Origin: CAZEGV01 sp964511645
GTDB taxonomy: Bacteria > Bacteroidota > Bacteroidia > Cytophagales > JAAEPT01
Assembly: GCA_964511645.1 (NCBI GenBank)
Contig: CAZEGV010000005.1
Coordinates: 3,050-67,049, forward strand
Reading direction: 5' to 3'
Length of the DNA stretch: 64,000 nucleotides
Under the pieces are notes generated by a model that worked only from the letters and a program-made list of their open reading frames with translations, made no database searches and was not told where the DNA came from. The position numbers and the translations under genes were made by a program. Positions 45,229 through 53,718 of this stretch are shown here, piece by piece (position 1 is the first letter of the stretch; each line of letters opens with the position of its first letter).

Positions 45229-47475
45229 TTATTTTATTTTTACAAATTTCAACATTTTATCATCAACATTAACGTAATAGACTCCCTCAGCAAGGTCTCT
45301 GACATCAATATTAACATCTGTACTTGACGTCACTAAAGTCCCCATTTGATTATAAATAAGTGCTTGAGTAAATTCACCTTCGACATGAAGAATAGTTTTT
45401 GCGGGGTTAGGGTACAAGCTTATTTTTCTTTCTTTTTTAGCCACTTTAGCTGTAGAAGTAATTAAGCCTTCAAAGTCGATATAATCAATATCTACACCGC
45501 CACCCATAATTTCAAGACGTAACAAATGCCCTCCAGCAGTAAGCGGAATTCGTGTAGAATACTCAACGTTTGCATAATCTGTATAAGAAGGTGTAAATTG
45601 AGTTGTCATTGTTGGCATCCAAATTTGATTGTCAATTTTCAACCTTACTTTTCCTACTGATGTTCCCCATTGATCTTCTTTTTGAGCTATTCGGAAAGTC
45701 ACTTTATATTTGTCGGTGTTTTGTGCTATTATGGTGTAATCAACCCATTCTCCTGTTTCACAAAAGCTAAGTTTGTACCCTCCTATACCAGCACTAACCA
45801 AATCTACTTCGTGATTACTGCGGTAAGGATTACTAGACGGGCTTGGCTCCCAAGAAGTGTTTACTTCATGGTAGACTACTTCAGCATCACCTTGGTCAAA
45901 GTCTTCAACTTCTAATATACCTGGGATAGATATTGGGGTATTATTAAATGGCGTATGCCCGACAAAAAAATCAGAGGTAGTAATATAAAATTCGTCTGAA
46001 GTAGTTAATCCTCCTTCATCTTCCGCTGTAAAGGTAATGGTTTCTGTTCCTTCCCAACCAAGTACTGATGATATGGTAGCAATACCATTATTAATAGTGA
46101 TTTGTACGTTGGTGTTTCCTGAGTAACTAAAGAGAAGATTATCATCTATTGTATGCAGATCTTCGAAAACATTTTTTAAATCTATATCAAAAGCTATAAA
46201 GTCAATTGCTAGGTTAGGATAGTCAGGAAGATAGTTTTCTACTACTGGATTTTGATTAGGAAGGCTTCCTAATTTTGTAATCTCTACATCACCGTCTTGA
46301 GGATACACATTAATATATAATTTATCAGATACTTGAAAAAAATCAGTTACTGTATTTCCGTCTTGTTGTACAACCCAAGTAGCCGCGATACCGTCTAAGT
46401 CTACAACCAGTGTAATGGGTGTTTTAATACTAAGCGGAGATAAATAACTAGGAACGTTGACGTTATATTGAGGATTAATGGTAGACCATGTAACAATTAT
46501 TTTTCCTAACCCTGCATCATAATTAGCATTAGCTGCTGTTTTTATTTTTTGCATTTGATAAGTTAGTATTTCAGATACAGTCGCTACCCATAGCTCTTTT
46601 GTATCCATTTTAGACTTTACATAATCTATATGGGATCTATATGATTCTTCTTTGACGCTTCCCCATCCAGCATTTCCAACATTATGTAATTCACGAGTTG
46701 CCCACATGTTTTTATTCATAGCATGGTCAATTTCTTCATTGAGTTCTGTTATTTGATCTGTTACATTTTTGGCTCTATCTATATCGTCAAATACTTGTAC
46801 AGAAGTTCTAAAAAAACCATCTGCGTCTGGAAAAAAATTAGCAGAATCACTATTTTCATATCCATTTCTGTAATAAGGTGCGTTACCATTAGTTGGTGAA
46901 GACCAACCAGTACGAGAAGCTAAGTAGCCTAAGCTTTTTAGCGTGTCATTAGCATGCTGTGTAAACCTATCATAAGGAAAAATATAAAAGATGGGCTTGA
47001 ACCCTGTGCCATTTTCAATAGAGTTGTGTGCTTGACGTATTTGTTGATTAAATTCTGATGAACTAGGATTCTCTCCCCAAGCTTGACCTACTGCTGCTCC
47101 ACAAGGACTCCATCCTGCATTACCGATAGCGCAAGTGTGCGTGTGTGAATGGTTCATAATTTCATGACTATGTTGTGCCATCATAACATTTTTAGCGTAA
47201 TCATACGCATCTGAATATCCATTGACGTTTCTTTGAGCTTCACAACTATTAGCAATGGCACCAAAAGTAAATTTAATACCACGATTAAAACAAATAGTGT
47301 CCGCATACTGCCAAATCCCATCTACAACAGCCGCACCATAGTCATCATGAATAATAGAGTACGCTCCTCGAGCGCCACCTTTCCAGTCTGCAATGTAAGC
47401 TGTGGGATTTTGAGAGAGTCCAAAAAAAGTACTCACTAATAATATTGTATTTAGTATATGTTTTTTTAGCGACAT
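45229..47475 (-). CDS. Secreted polysaccharide deacetylase-like protein with CBM6-like and T9SS domains
   Basis: 748 residues. A signal peptide leads into a NodB/CE4-type domain: Asp44-Asp45 in HDDYG, and His109 and His113 in the NHSHTH motif, matching the CE4 metal triad. A beta-sandwich follows (near 430-510, TVDDNLLFSYSG-like cadherin/Ig pattern), then a CBM6-like carbohydrate-binding module (ILEVEDFDQGDAEVVYH near 525 to YIDFEG near 670). It ends in a T9SS type A sorting domain (SLYPNPAKTILHVEG onward). It probably deacetylates or binds an external glycan; substrate unknown. Standing alone, it is not part of a polysaccharide-utilisation locus here. Confidence 0.85.
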   Translation of the reverse strand: MSLKKHILNTILLVSTFFGLSQNPTAYIADWKGGARGAYSIIHDDYGAAVVDGIWQYADTICFNRGIKFTFGAIANSCEAQRNVNGYSDAYDYAKNVMMAQHSHEIMNHSHTHTCAIGNAGWSPCGAAVGQAWGENPSSSEFNQQIRQAHNSIENGTGFKPIFYIFPYDRFTQHANDTLKSLGYLASRTGWSSPTNGNAPYYRNGYENSDSANFFPDADGFFRTSVQVFDDIDRAKNVTDQITELNEEIDHAMNKNMWATRELHNVGNAGWGSVKEESYRSHIDYVKSKMDTKELWVATVSEILTYQMQKIKTAANANYDAGLGKIIVTWSTINPQYNVNVPSYLSPLSIKTPITLVVDLDGIAATWVVQQDGNTVTDFFQVSDKLYINVYPQDGDVEITKLGSLPNQNPVVENYLPDYPNLAIDFIAFDIDLKNVFEDLHTIDDNLLFSYSGNTNVQITINNGIATISSVLGWEGTETITFTAEDEGGLTTSDEFYITTSDFFVGHTPFNNTPISIPGILEVEDFDQGDAEVVYHEVNTSWEPSPSSNPYRSNHEVDLVSAGIGGYKLSFCETGEWVDYTIIAQNTDKYKVTFRIAQKEDQWGTSVGKVRLKIDNQIWMPTMTTQFTPSYTDYANVEYSTRIPLTAGGHLLRLEIMGGGVDIDYIDFEGLITSTAKVAKKERKISLYPNPAKTILHVEGEFTQALIYNQMGTLVTSSTDVNIDVRDLAEGVYYVNVDDKMLKFVKIK

Positions 47476-47567
47476 TTTTATTTCGTATTTAAATAATTAT
47501 CTTTCTAAAACGCAATTCTTTTTAGAATTAACGCTTTAAAAGTCCTCATAAGGTAATTAAAAAAAAT

Positions 47568-47592
47568 AACAACTCCTAAAAGAACAGTTGTT
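47568..47592 (-). terminator. Second terminator downstream of gpmI
   Basis: On the minus strand, AACAACT and AGTTGTT form a 7-bp stem followed directly by ATTTTTTTT. It backs up the hairpin at 47642-47680. Confidence 0.65.
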
Positions 47593-47641
47593 TTACGACA
47601 AAGTGATTTATTAAACAGATAAAAAAAATCATTCTCAAATA

Positions 47642-47680
47642 AAAAGGTACTATCAACTTAAAATAGTGACAATACCTTTT
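47642..47680 (-). terminator. First terminator downstream of gpmI
   Basis: AAAAGGTA (47642-47649) pairs with TACCTTTT (47673-47680), with a short inner CTAT/ATAG stem, 15 bp past the gpmI stop. On the minus strand it is followed by TTTATTT. Confidence 0.7.
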
Positions 47681-47694
47681 GTGAAAAGTTTTAT

Positions 47695-49212
47695 TTAAAG
47701 TAAAGAGTTTCCAGTCATTTCTGCGGGAACATCTACACCAATAAGCTCAAGGATTGTAGGAGCGAGATCCCCTAGTTTCCCATCCTTAATCTCTTTGTCA
47801 TACGTCTTGTCTACCAAGATGCAAGGCACAAGACTAGTCGTGTGTGCAGTGTTTGGAGAACCATCTCCATTAATCATAAAATCTGAATTGCCATGATCTG
47901 CTATAATAATAAATGAATAATTATTTTCAAGCCCAGCAGTCACTACATCATTTACACATTTATCAACTGTTTCGCAGGCAATCATCGCTGCTTTAAAGTC
48001 TCCTGTATGACCAACCATATCTGGGTTAGCAAAATTAAGACAGACAAAGTCTACCTCACCTTTTTTAAGCTCTGGGATAATAGCGTCACGAATATCGTAA
48101 GCAGACATCTCTGGTTGCAAATCGTAAGTAGCTACTTTTGGAGATGGGCACAAGAGTCTCTTCTCTCCATCAAACTCTGTCTCTCTACCTCCTGAAAAGA
48201 AGAAAGTTACGTGAGGATATTTTTCTGTTTCCGCAATTCGGATTTGTTTTTTACCTGCTTCAGCAAGGACTTCGCCTAATGTGTTTTTAAGGTTGTCTTT
48301 ATCAAAAACTACGTGCATTCCCTTGAAAGAATCATCATAATTAGTCATAGTGACATAATAAAGATTGAGTGCTTTCATGTCTTGCTCTGGAAAATCTTTT
48401 TGAGTCAAAGCTTGTGTAATCTCTCTTCCTCTATCAGTACGGAAGTTAAAGCACATTACAACATCTTCTTCTTCTATCTTAGTCAAAGCTTGACCATTTT
48501 CTGTAATTACTACAGGTTTCACAAACTCATCCGTTACATCATTGGCATAAGATTGTTTAATAGCTTCTGCGGCAGAACTAAATTGCTCACCTACTGATTT
48601 TGTCATTACATCATAGGCCAACTTCACACGTTCCCACCTGTTATCGCGATCCATTGCAAAATATCTACCAACAATACTGGCAATTTTTCCTGTTGTTTTA
48701 CTCAAATGATTTTCTAAATCTTTAAGATATCCTTCTCCTCCTTTAGGATCAGTATCTCTACCGTCAGTAAATACATGAACGAACAAATCCTCAACACCTA
48801 CTTCTTTGGCGGCACTTGTCAGACCTTTAAGGTGATTAATATGAGAATGTACGCCACCATCCGACAGCAAGCCCATTAGGTGTACTTTTTTATTATTTGC
48901 TTTGGCATATTCAAACATCTCTTTGATAGCCGACTCATCTTTTAAAGTATTTTCTTCAACGGCCTTATTGATTCGCACTAAATCTTGATAAACAATACGT
49001 CCAGCACCGATGTTCATATGCCCAACTTCTGAGTTACCCATTTGTCCTACTGGCAAACCTACTGCAAGCCCTGAAGCTTCTAGCTTACTGTTCACATATT
49101 TCCCATATAATGAGTCGACAAAAGGAGTTTTTGCTTGATCTACTGCTGATACTTCTGGATTAGTGGCAATGCCCCATCCATCCATAATTATTAAGGCTAC
49201 TTTTTTGTTCAT
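47695..49212 (-). CDS. gpmI: 2,3-bisphosphoglycerate-independent phosphoglycerate mutase
   Basis: 505 residues of the alkaline phosphatase superfamily. Asp11 in MDGWG and the phosphoserine Ser61 in GNSEVGHMN are in place; metal ligands lie in HVFTDGRD (near 148) and IADHGNSD (near 440). It interconverts 3- and 2-phosphoglycerate in glycolysis. It has its own promoter and tandem terminators. Confidence 0.97.
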   Translation of the reverse strand: MNKKVALIIMDGWGIATNPEVSAVDQAKTPFVDSLYGKYVNSKLEASGLAVGLPVGQMGNSEVGHMNIGAGRIVYQDLVRINKAVEENTLKDESAIKEMFEYAKANNKKVHLMGLLSDGGVHSHINHLKGLTSAAKEVGVEDLFVHVFTDGRDTDPKGGEGYLKDLENHLSKTTGKIASIVGRYFAMDRDNRWERVKLAYDVMTKSVGEQFSSAAEAIKQSYANDVTDEFVKPVVITENGQALTKIEEEDVVMCFNFRTDRGREITQALTQKDFPEQDMKALNLYYVTMTNYDDSFKGMHVVFDKDNLKNTLGEVLAEAGKKQIRIAETEKYPHVTFFFSGGRETEFDGEKRLLCPSPKVATYDLQPEMSAYDIRDAIIPELKKGEVDFVCLNFANPDMVGHTGDFKAAMIACETVDKCVNDVVTAGLENNYSFIIIADHGNSDFMINGDGSPNTAHTTSLVPCILVDKTYDKEIKDGKLGDLAPTILELIGVDVPAEMTGNSLL

Positions 49213-49246
49213 CTGTATCTCTAAATTAATGTTTTTATCTTATCCA

Positions 49247-49254
49247 CAAAAATA
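49247..49254 (-). promoter_or_regulatory. Predicted gpmI -7 box
   Basis: On the minus strand TATTTTTG, an exact TAnnTTTG, 35 bp before the gpmI ATG. A TTTG lies 14 bp further up, closer than usual. Confidence 0.5.
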
Positions 49255-49334
49255 TGAAAAATATACACCAAATCAGAAGACTTTAATTAAAAACGCCTAT
49301 ATTTCAAATTATAATTATACGAAAGCATTGTCAT

Positions 49335-49342
49335 TATGTTTG
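49335..49342 (+). promoter_or_regulatory. Predicted -7 box of the DUF4783 gene
   Basis: TATGTTTG matches TAnnTTTG. It overlaps the ATG at 49336, so that codon is unlikely to be used and the start at 49369 is preferred. Confidence 0.5.
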
Positions 49343-49368
49343 GTATGATTTTCGCTAAAGCTCTTGGT

Positions 49369-49761
49369 ATGAAGAAAAATATATTGTTTTCAATTTTTAT
49401 TTCGATGATTGCCATTGCATCTTTTGGGCAAGATAACACTCAAAAAAATGTTAAATCGGCACTTCAAGTAGGTAGTTCTAGAGAAATCGCTCCTTACTTA
49501 GCTGCTTCCGTTGAGGTGAAAACTGACAAAGTGGAATCTACAATGAATAAAAATCAAGCTATGGTTGTGCTAAAAGATTTTTTCAGGGCACATTCTCCTA
49601 AAAGTTTTGAATACAATCACCTTGGAGAATCTCCTAGCGGGTCACTCTACGGAATTGGTACTTACCAAGCTTATGACGGGAGTTTTAGGGTATACCTAAA
49701 ATACACTAAAGTGGGGACTACTTTCTATTTAGATACGATAGAATTCACAAAAGAGAATTAG
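49369..49761 (+). CDS. DUF4783 family protein, periplasmic or secreted
   Basis: 130 residues from ATG 49369, opening with a clean signal peptide (MKKNILFSIFISMIAIASFGQ). The mature part has the DUF4783 layout: an N-terminal helix with SALQVGSSREIAPYL, then NQAMVVLKDFFRAHSPKSF (core near 58) and a closing sheet with YGIGTY and FRVYLKY. The fold resembles NTF2/SnoaL-like cups. The function is unknown to me. I recall this family next to gpmI in related genomes. Confidence 0.85.
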   Translation: MKKNILFSIFISMIAIASFGQDNTQKNVKSALQVGSSREIAPYLAASVEVKTDKVESTMNKNQAMVVLKDFFRAHSPKSFEYNHLGESPSGSLYGIGTYQAYDGSFRVYLKYTKVGTTFYLDTIEFTKEN

Positions 49762-49844
49762 TTTTTTTATCTATTTTTAATAAACTTTATTTACAAATAA
49801 TCAGAAGAGAGTAGTTTCATTTTATCCCTACAATCAATAGACTT

Positions 49845-50996
49845 ATGGCAAAAATATTAATCATAGATGATGAAGCAGTAATTCGCAGTACTCTAAAAGA
49901 AATTTTAGAATATGAAAAATACGATGTATCGGAGGCCAAAGACGGAAGAGAAGGTCTAGAAATGATTACAAAAAATAACTATGATGTTGTTCTTTGTGAC
50001 GTAAAAATGCCTAAAATGGATGGTACAGAAGTTTTGGCAAAAGCAATGGCATTGGGTAAAGACACTCAATTCATCATGATTTCGGCTCACGGCACAATTG
50101 AGACAGCAGTAGATGCTACTAAAAAAGGCGCTTTTGATTTTATATCTAAACCACCAGACCTTAATCGTATGTTGGTTTCTATCCGTAATGCGATGGATAA
50201 ATCTAACCTTGTGCAAGAAACAAAAGTGTTACGCAAAAGGGTTAGTAAAAAATTTGAAATGGTAGGAGAGTCTGCGGAAATGCTAGAAGTAAAACAAGCG
50301 ATTGACAAAGTAGCACCCACAGAAGCTCGTGTAATGATTAATGGTGCTAATGGTACAGGAAAAGAACTCGTTGCCAAACATCTACATTTAAAATCTACCC
50401 GTTCAAAAAAACCTTTGGTAGAAGTTAATTGTGCAGCAATTCCAAGCGAATTGATAGAGAGCGTTCTTTTTGGACATGAAAAGGGTTCTTTTACGGGGGC
50501 TCAGAAACAACATCTAGGAAAGTTTGAGCAAGCTAATGGTGGCACTCTTTTCTTAGACGAAATTGGTGATATGGGACTTTCTGCGCAAGCAAAAGTATTG
50601 AGGGCTTTACAAGAAAATGAAATCACCCGAGTAGGTGGAAATAAAAAAATAAAAGTTGATGTTAGAGTGATTGCCGCTACAAACAAAGACCTTAAAAAAG
50701 AAATATCAGAAGGTAATTTTCGAGAAGATTTGTACCATAGACTGAGTGTGATTGTAATTAAAGTGCCGTCACTCAAAGATCGGTCAGAAGATATCTCTAT
50801 GCTGATTGAGAAGTTCTTGTCAGATATTGCCAACGACTATGGATCGCAAGAAAAAATCATTGATAAAAAAGCAGTCCAAGCATTATCTAAAATGGAATGG
50901 ACTGGAAACATTCGTGAACTACGTAATGTTATTGAACGTTTAGTCATTATGTCTGATGATAATATCACGATTCAGGATGTAGAAAAATATGTCTAA
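49845..50996 (+). CDS. Sigma-54-type response regulator lacking a DNA-binding domain
   Basis: 383 residues. An N-terminal receiver has the phospho-acceptor Asp52 (LCDVKMPKMDG). A sigma-54 AAA+ domain follows, with Walker A GANGTGKE (167-174), the sigma-54-contacting loop GSFTGA (214-219; GAFTGA in most) and Walker B TLFLDEIGD. The protein ends at MEWTGNIRELRNVIERL...EKYV, where NtrC-type proteins continue into a Fis helix-turn-helix; none is present. It may therefore act from solution. No sensor kinase is adjacent. Its 3' end overlaps the next gene by 8 bp. Confidence 0.92.
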   Translation: MAKILIIDDEAVIRSTLKEILEYEKYDVSEAKDGREGLEMITKNNYDVVLCDVKMPKMDGTEVLAKAMALGKDTQFIMISAHGTIETAVDATKKGAFDFISKPPDLNRMLVSIRNAMDKSNLVQETKVLRKRVSKKFEMVGESAEMLEVKQAIDKVAPTEARVMINGANGTGKELVAKHLHLKSTRSKKPLVEVNCAAIPSELIESVLFGHEKGSFTGAQKQHLGKFEQANGGTLFLDEIGDMGLSAQAKVLRALQENEITRVGGNKKIKVDVRVIAATNKDLKKEISEGNFREDLYHRLSVIVIKVPSLKDRSEDISMLIEKFLSDIANDYGSQEKIIDKKAVQALSKMEWTGNIRELRNVIERLVIMSDDNITIQDVEKYV

Positions 50997-51729
50997 AATA
51001 AGTCCTTTATCTCCTGCTGAATTAATGTTTTTGGCATCTCCCAATCATAGCAATGGAGAGGAGATGATGAGGGTGCACATCACTCACCTAATTATAACAG
51101 GGGTTATACAATTAGAAAAAACAAAAGATCCTATCAAAAATGGAGTAGGTACGATGAATCATTTTCATGTGTCTAGAGGTATTAATTTTGAATCCCATGT
51201 TTCTCAATCTTTCGAGAATTATTTTTTATACCCATTTAGAGAACAAAACAAACGTTTACCTTTGGGAGTTTATGCTTTATTTATTATCGGAAAATATAAA
51301 AATGGGATATCATTTAAAAAAGAACAGATATACCCAAGCTTACTAAATAAAAAATTATTAAAACCCAAATTCCTTTCTATATTCCACCAACTGACTAAAG
51401 AAGGGGAAAACGCACAAAACCAAATAAAAAACGGGCTAACGCAATGGAGAAAAGAAATTAAGCCCAGTTTTTACTATGAATTTATACAAAATTACGGTTC
51501 TTTATTTATTTTAATCGAAGACATTAACTGGAAAATATTAGAAGAAATTCGATTAGATGTATTACAACAAGTACTTGATAAGGTAAAAGAAACAGAAAAA
51601 ACCAACTCATCCAACAAACCATTTTTAAACTTTATGATGAGCCATTTGGCAAACGAGAAATTTTCTTTTTTAAGCCTTAGTGAAAATTATTACGATCATA
51701 TTGCATTAGGTTTTGAAACCGAAATGTAA
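50989..51729 (+). CDS. Hypothetical protein coupled to the response regulator
   Basis: 246 residues with no family I recognise. No signal peptide or transmembrane helix is evident. The N-terminus (LSPAELMFLASPNHSNGEEMM, then ITHLIITGVIQLEK) looks like a winged-helix-type helix-turn-helix; the rest is mixed helix with a charged C-terminus. An 8-bp overlap with the sigma-54-type regulator gene implies joint production and a possible working partnership. Confidence 0.75.
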   Translation: MSKISPLSPAELMFLASPNHSNGEEMMRVHITHLIITGVIQLEKTKDPIKNGVGTMNHFHVSRGINFESHVSQSFENYFLYPFREQNKRLPLGVYALFIIGKYKNGISFKKEQIYPSLLNKKLLKPKFLSIFHQLTKEGENAQNQIKNGLTQWRKEIKPSFYYEFIQNYGSLFILIEDINWKILEEIRLDVLQQVLDKVKETEKTNSSNKPFLNFMMSHLANEKFSFLSLSENYYDHIALGFETEM

Positions 51730-51780
51730 TCTTTGACGGTCATTTCTCGTCAAAAAAAGATATATTGCATCTATTAGGAT

Positions 51781-52878
51781 ATGGAAATAACAAAAAAACT
51801 TATACTCAAGTCATTATCTACTGTTGAAGAACCCGATTTAAAACAAGATTTGGTTACGCTCAACATGATAAAAGACGTTAATGTCGTTGCCAACAAAGTT
51901 GCGTTTACAGTCATTCTCACAACACCAGCTTGCCCTCTCAAAGAAGTAATTCGCCAACGTTGCGAAGACGCTATCACTAGAGATTTAGGAGAAGATTTAC
52001 AAATCACAATCAACATGATTGCGGATGTGACACGTGTACAAGATCAACTTAACACAGCATTACCCAACGTCAAGAATATCATCGCAATTGCATCTGGAAA
52101 AGGCGGAGTAGGCAAATCAACCATAGCGGCAAACCTTGCGGTAGCCCTAGCCAAAACTGGTGCTAACGTAGGATTGATTGATGCTGATATTTACGGTCCT
52201 TCAATACCTGTAATGTTTGGTTTGGAGGATGACAAACCTGCTATTGTGGAAGAGGATGGAAAAAGCCTAGTCATTCCAATTCGGAAATATGGAGTTGAAC
52301 TAATCTCAATGGGGTTTTTATCTCCTGCCGACAATGCCATCGTATGGAGAGGTCCTATGGCAAGTTCTGCGTTGCGTCAATTCTTTAATGATGTTAAATG
52401 GCCTGAGCTAGATTATTTATTAATCGACTTACCTCCAGGTACAAGCGACATCCACCTGACGATGGTACAATCAGCCTCTATAACGGGGGCAGTAATTGTA
52501 ACTACTCCACAAAAAGTAGCCTTAGCTGATGCTCAAAAAGGATTGGCAATGTTCAAACAGCCTCAAATCAATGTACCCGTTTTAGGCGTGATCGAAAACA
52601 TGGCGTATTTCACTCCAGAAGACTTACCCAATAAAAAATATTATATTTTTGGAGAAGGTGGCGGAGATAAGTTAGCCAAAAAACACAACGTACCATTATT
52701 GGGAAAAATCCCAATAGTAGAACAAATAAGAGAGGCGGGAGATGACGGCTCACCAATAGTATTGAGCAATAATATAGTAGCTCAAGCGTTTACATCATTA
52801 GCGGAAGCTGTTGCTCAACAAGTGGCAATTCGGAATGCATCTATACCTGAAAGTCAGCAAGTAAAAATTACAACATAA
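51781..52878 (+). CDS. Mrp/NBP35-type iron-sulfur cluster carrier ATPase
   Basis: 365 residues. An N-terminal DUF59/MIP18-like domain (~1-85, with TTPACPLKEVIRQRCE) precedes the deviant Walker A SGKGGVGKST (near 103) of the Mrp/ApbC ATPases. YGPSIPVMFG and DYLLIDLPPGTSDIHLT (core near 216) follow. These proteins load Fe-S clusters onto target enzymes. The next gene is a NifU-type scaffold, 11 bp away, which supports that role. The CxxC common in many Mrp C-termini is not evident. Confidence 0.92.
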   Translation: MEITKKLILKSLSTVEEPDLKQDLVTLNMIKDVNVVANKVAFTVILTTPACPLKEVIRQRCEDAITRDLGEDLQITINMIADVTRVQDQLNTALPNVKNIIAIASGKGGVGKSTIAANLAVALAKTGANVGLIDADIYGPSIPVMFGLEDDKPAIVEEDGKSLVIPIRKYGVELISMGFLSPADNAIVWRGPMASSALRQFFNDVKWPELDYLLIDLPPGTSDIHLTMVQSASITGAVIVTTPQKVALADAQKGLAMFKQPQINVPVLGVIENMAYFTPEDLPNKKYYIFGEGGGDKLAKKHNVPLLGKIPIVEQIREAGDDGSPIVLSNNIVAQAFTSLAEAVAQQVAIRNASIPESQQVKITT

Positions 52879-52889
52879 AGAAAAATATC

Positions 52890-53132
52890 GTGAGCGAAGA
52901 ATTACACCAAAGAGTAGACCAAGCCTTAGAAAAAATAAGACCTTACCTCATAACAGATGGTGGCAATGTACGAATTATAGAAATTACTGATGAAATGGTT
53001 GTAAAGCTAGAATTATTAGGCTCTTGTGGCTCTTGTAATATGTCTGCTATGACAATGAAAGCTGGGATACAGGAAACAGTAAAAAGAGAAGTCCCTGAAA
53101 TCAAAGAAGTTATCGCTATAAATCAAGATTAA
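52890..53132 (+). CDS. NifU C-terminal domain Fe-S scaffold
   Basis: 80 residues from GTG 52890, a stand-alone NifU/NfuA C-terminal domain. The cluster-binding CxxC is Cys46 and Cys49 in GSCGSCNMSAMT. RPYLITDGGNV (near 17) is the family start. With Mrp upstream it forms a small Fe-S assembly pair, which could serve complex I or other Fe-S enzymes. Confidence 0.94.
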   Translation: MSEELHQRVDQALEKIRPYLITDGGNVRIIEITDEMVVKLELLGSCGSCNMSAMTMKAGIQETVKREVPEIKEVIAINQD

Positions 53133-53133
53133 A

Positions 53134-53718
53134 ATGAAGGTGTTAAAGATGTTATTTACTACTTGGAAAGGTGTTTTTATTAACTTTGGAATCATTGCAT
53201 TATTATCTTATGGTCTTATGCATTATTTTTTTAATGTAAAACTGCATCGAGACACCTTACATGGGCAACATATAGAAGTCCCTAACCTAGAAAACATCCC
53301 TTATAATCAAGCAAAACTAGAGTTAAATAAGCTTGGACTACAGGCTGTAATTAATGAAAAAACTTTTTCGGAAACACATAAACTAAATGCTGTCGTCAAC
53401 CAAGTCCCTAAAGCAAAGTCAAAAGTAAAAAAAGGCAGAAAAATATTTTTGACTATTAATGAAGATAAAACGCCTACGATAACGATTACCAAAGAGCTAT
53501 ATAATCGTATTCACAATACAGATGAGCGTAACTTAAAAAAATTACTAGAAGCTAACCACTTAAAATACGGCTATCGATTAGATACTATCTGTGGGTATGA
53601 TGGTTATATATTTAGGTTAGAGCAAAAAGGTGGGAAACGAATCAGGATAGGTGATAAATTAAAAAGAAACACTAAATTAAATGCTGTAATAGGTAAAACT
53701 CGTAAATCAGATGGCTAG
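53134..53718 (+). CDS. PASTA-domain membrane protein
   Basis: 194 residues: a short cytoplasmic start, one transmembrane helix (~14-32), then periplasmic PASTA domains (EVPNLENIPYNQAKLELNKLGL from ~48 in two parts; a second, weaker unit from ~122). PASTA units usually bind peptidoglycan. No kinase or transpeptidase domain is attached. It starts one base after nifU and overlaps the next gene by 8 bp. Confidence 0.88.
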   Translation: MKVLKMLFTTWKGVFINFGIIALLSYGLMHYFFNVKLHRDTLHGQHIEVPNLENIPYNQAKLELNKLGLQAVINEKTFSETHKLNAVVNQVPKAKSKVKKGRKIFLTINEDKTPTITITKELYNRIHNTDERNLKKLLEANHLKYGYRLDTICGYDGYIFRLEQKGGKRIRIGDKLKRNTKLNAVIGKTRKSDG

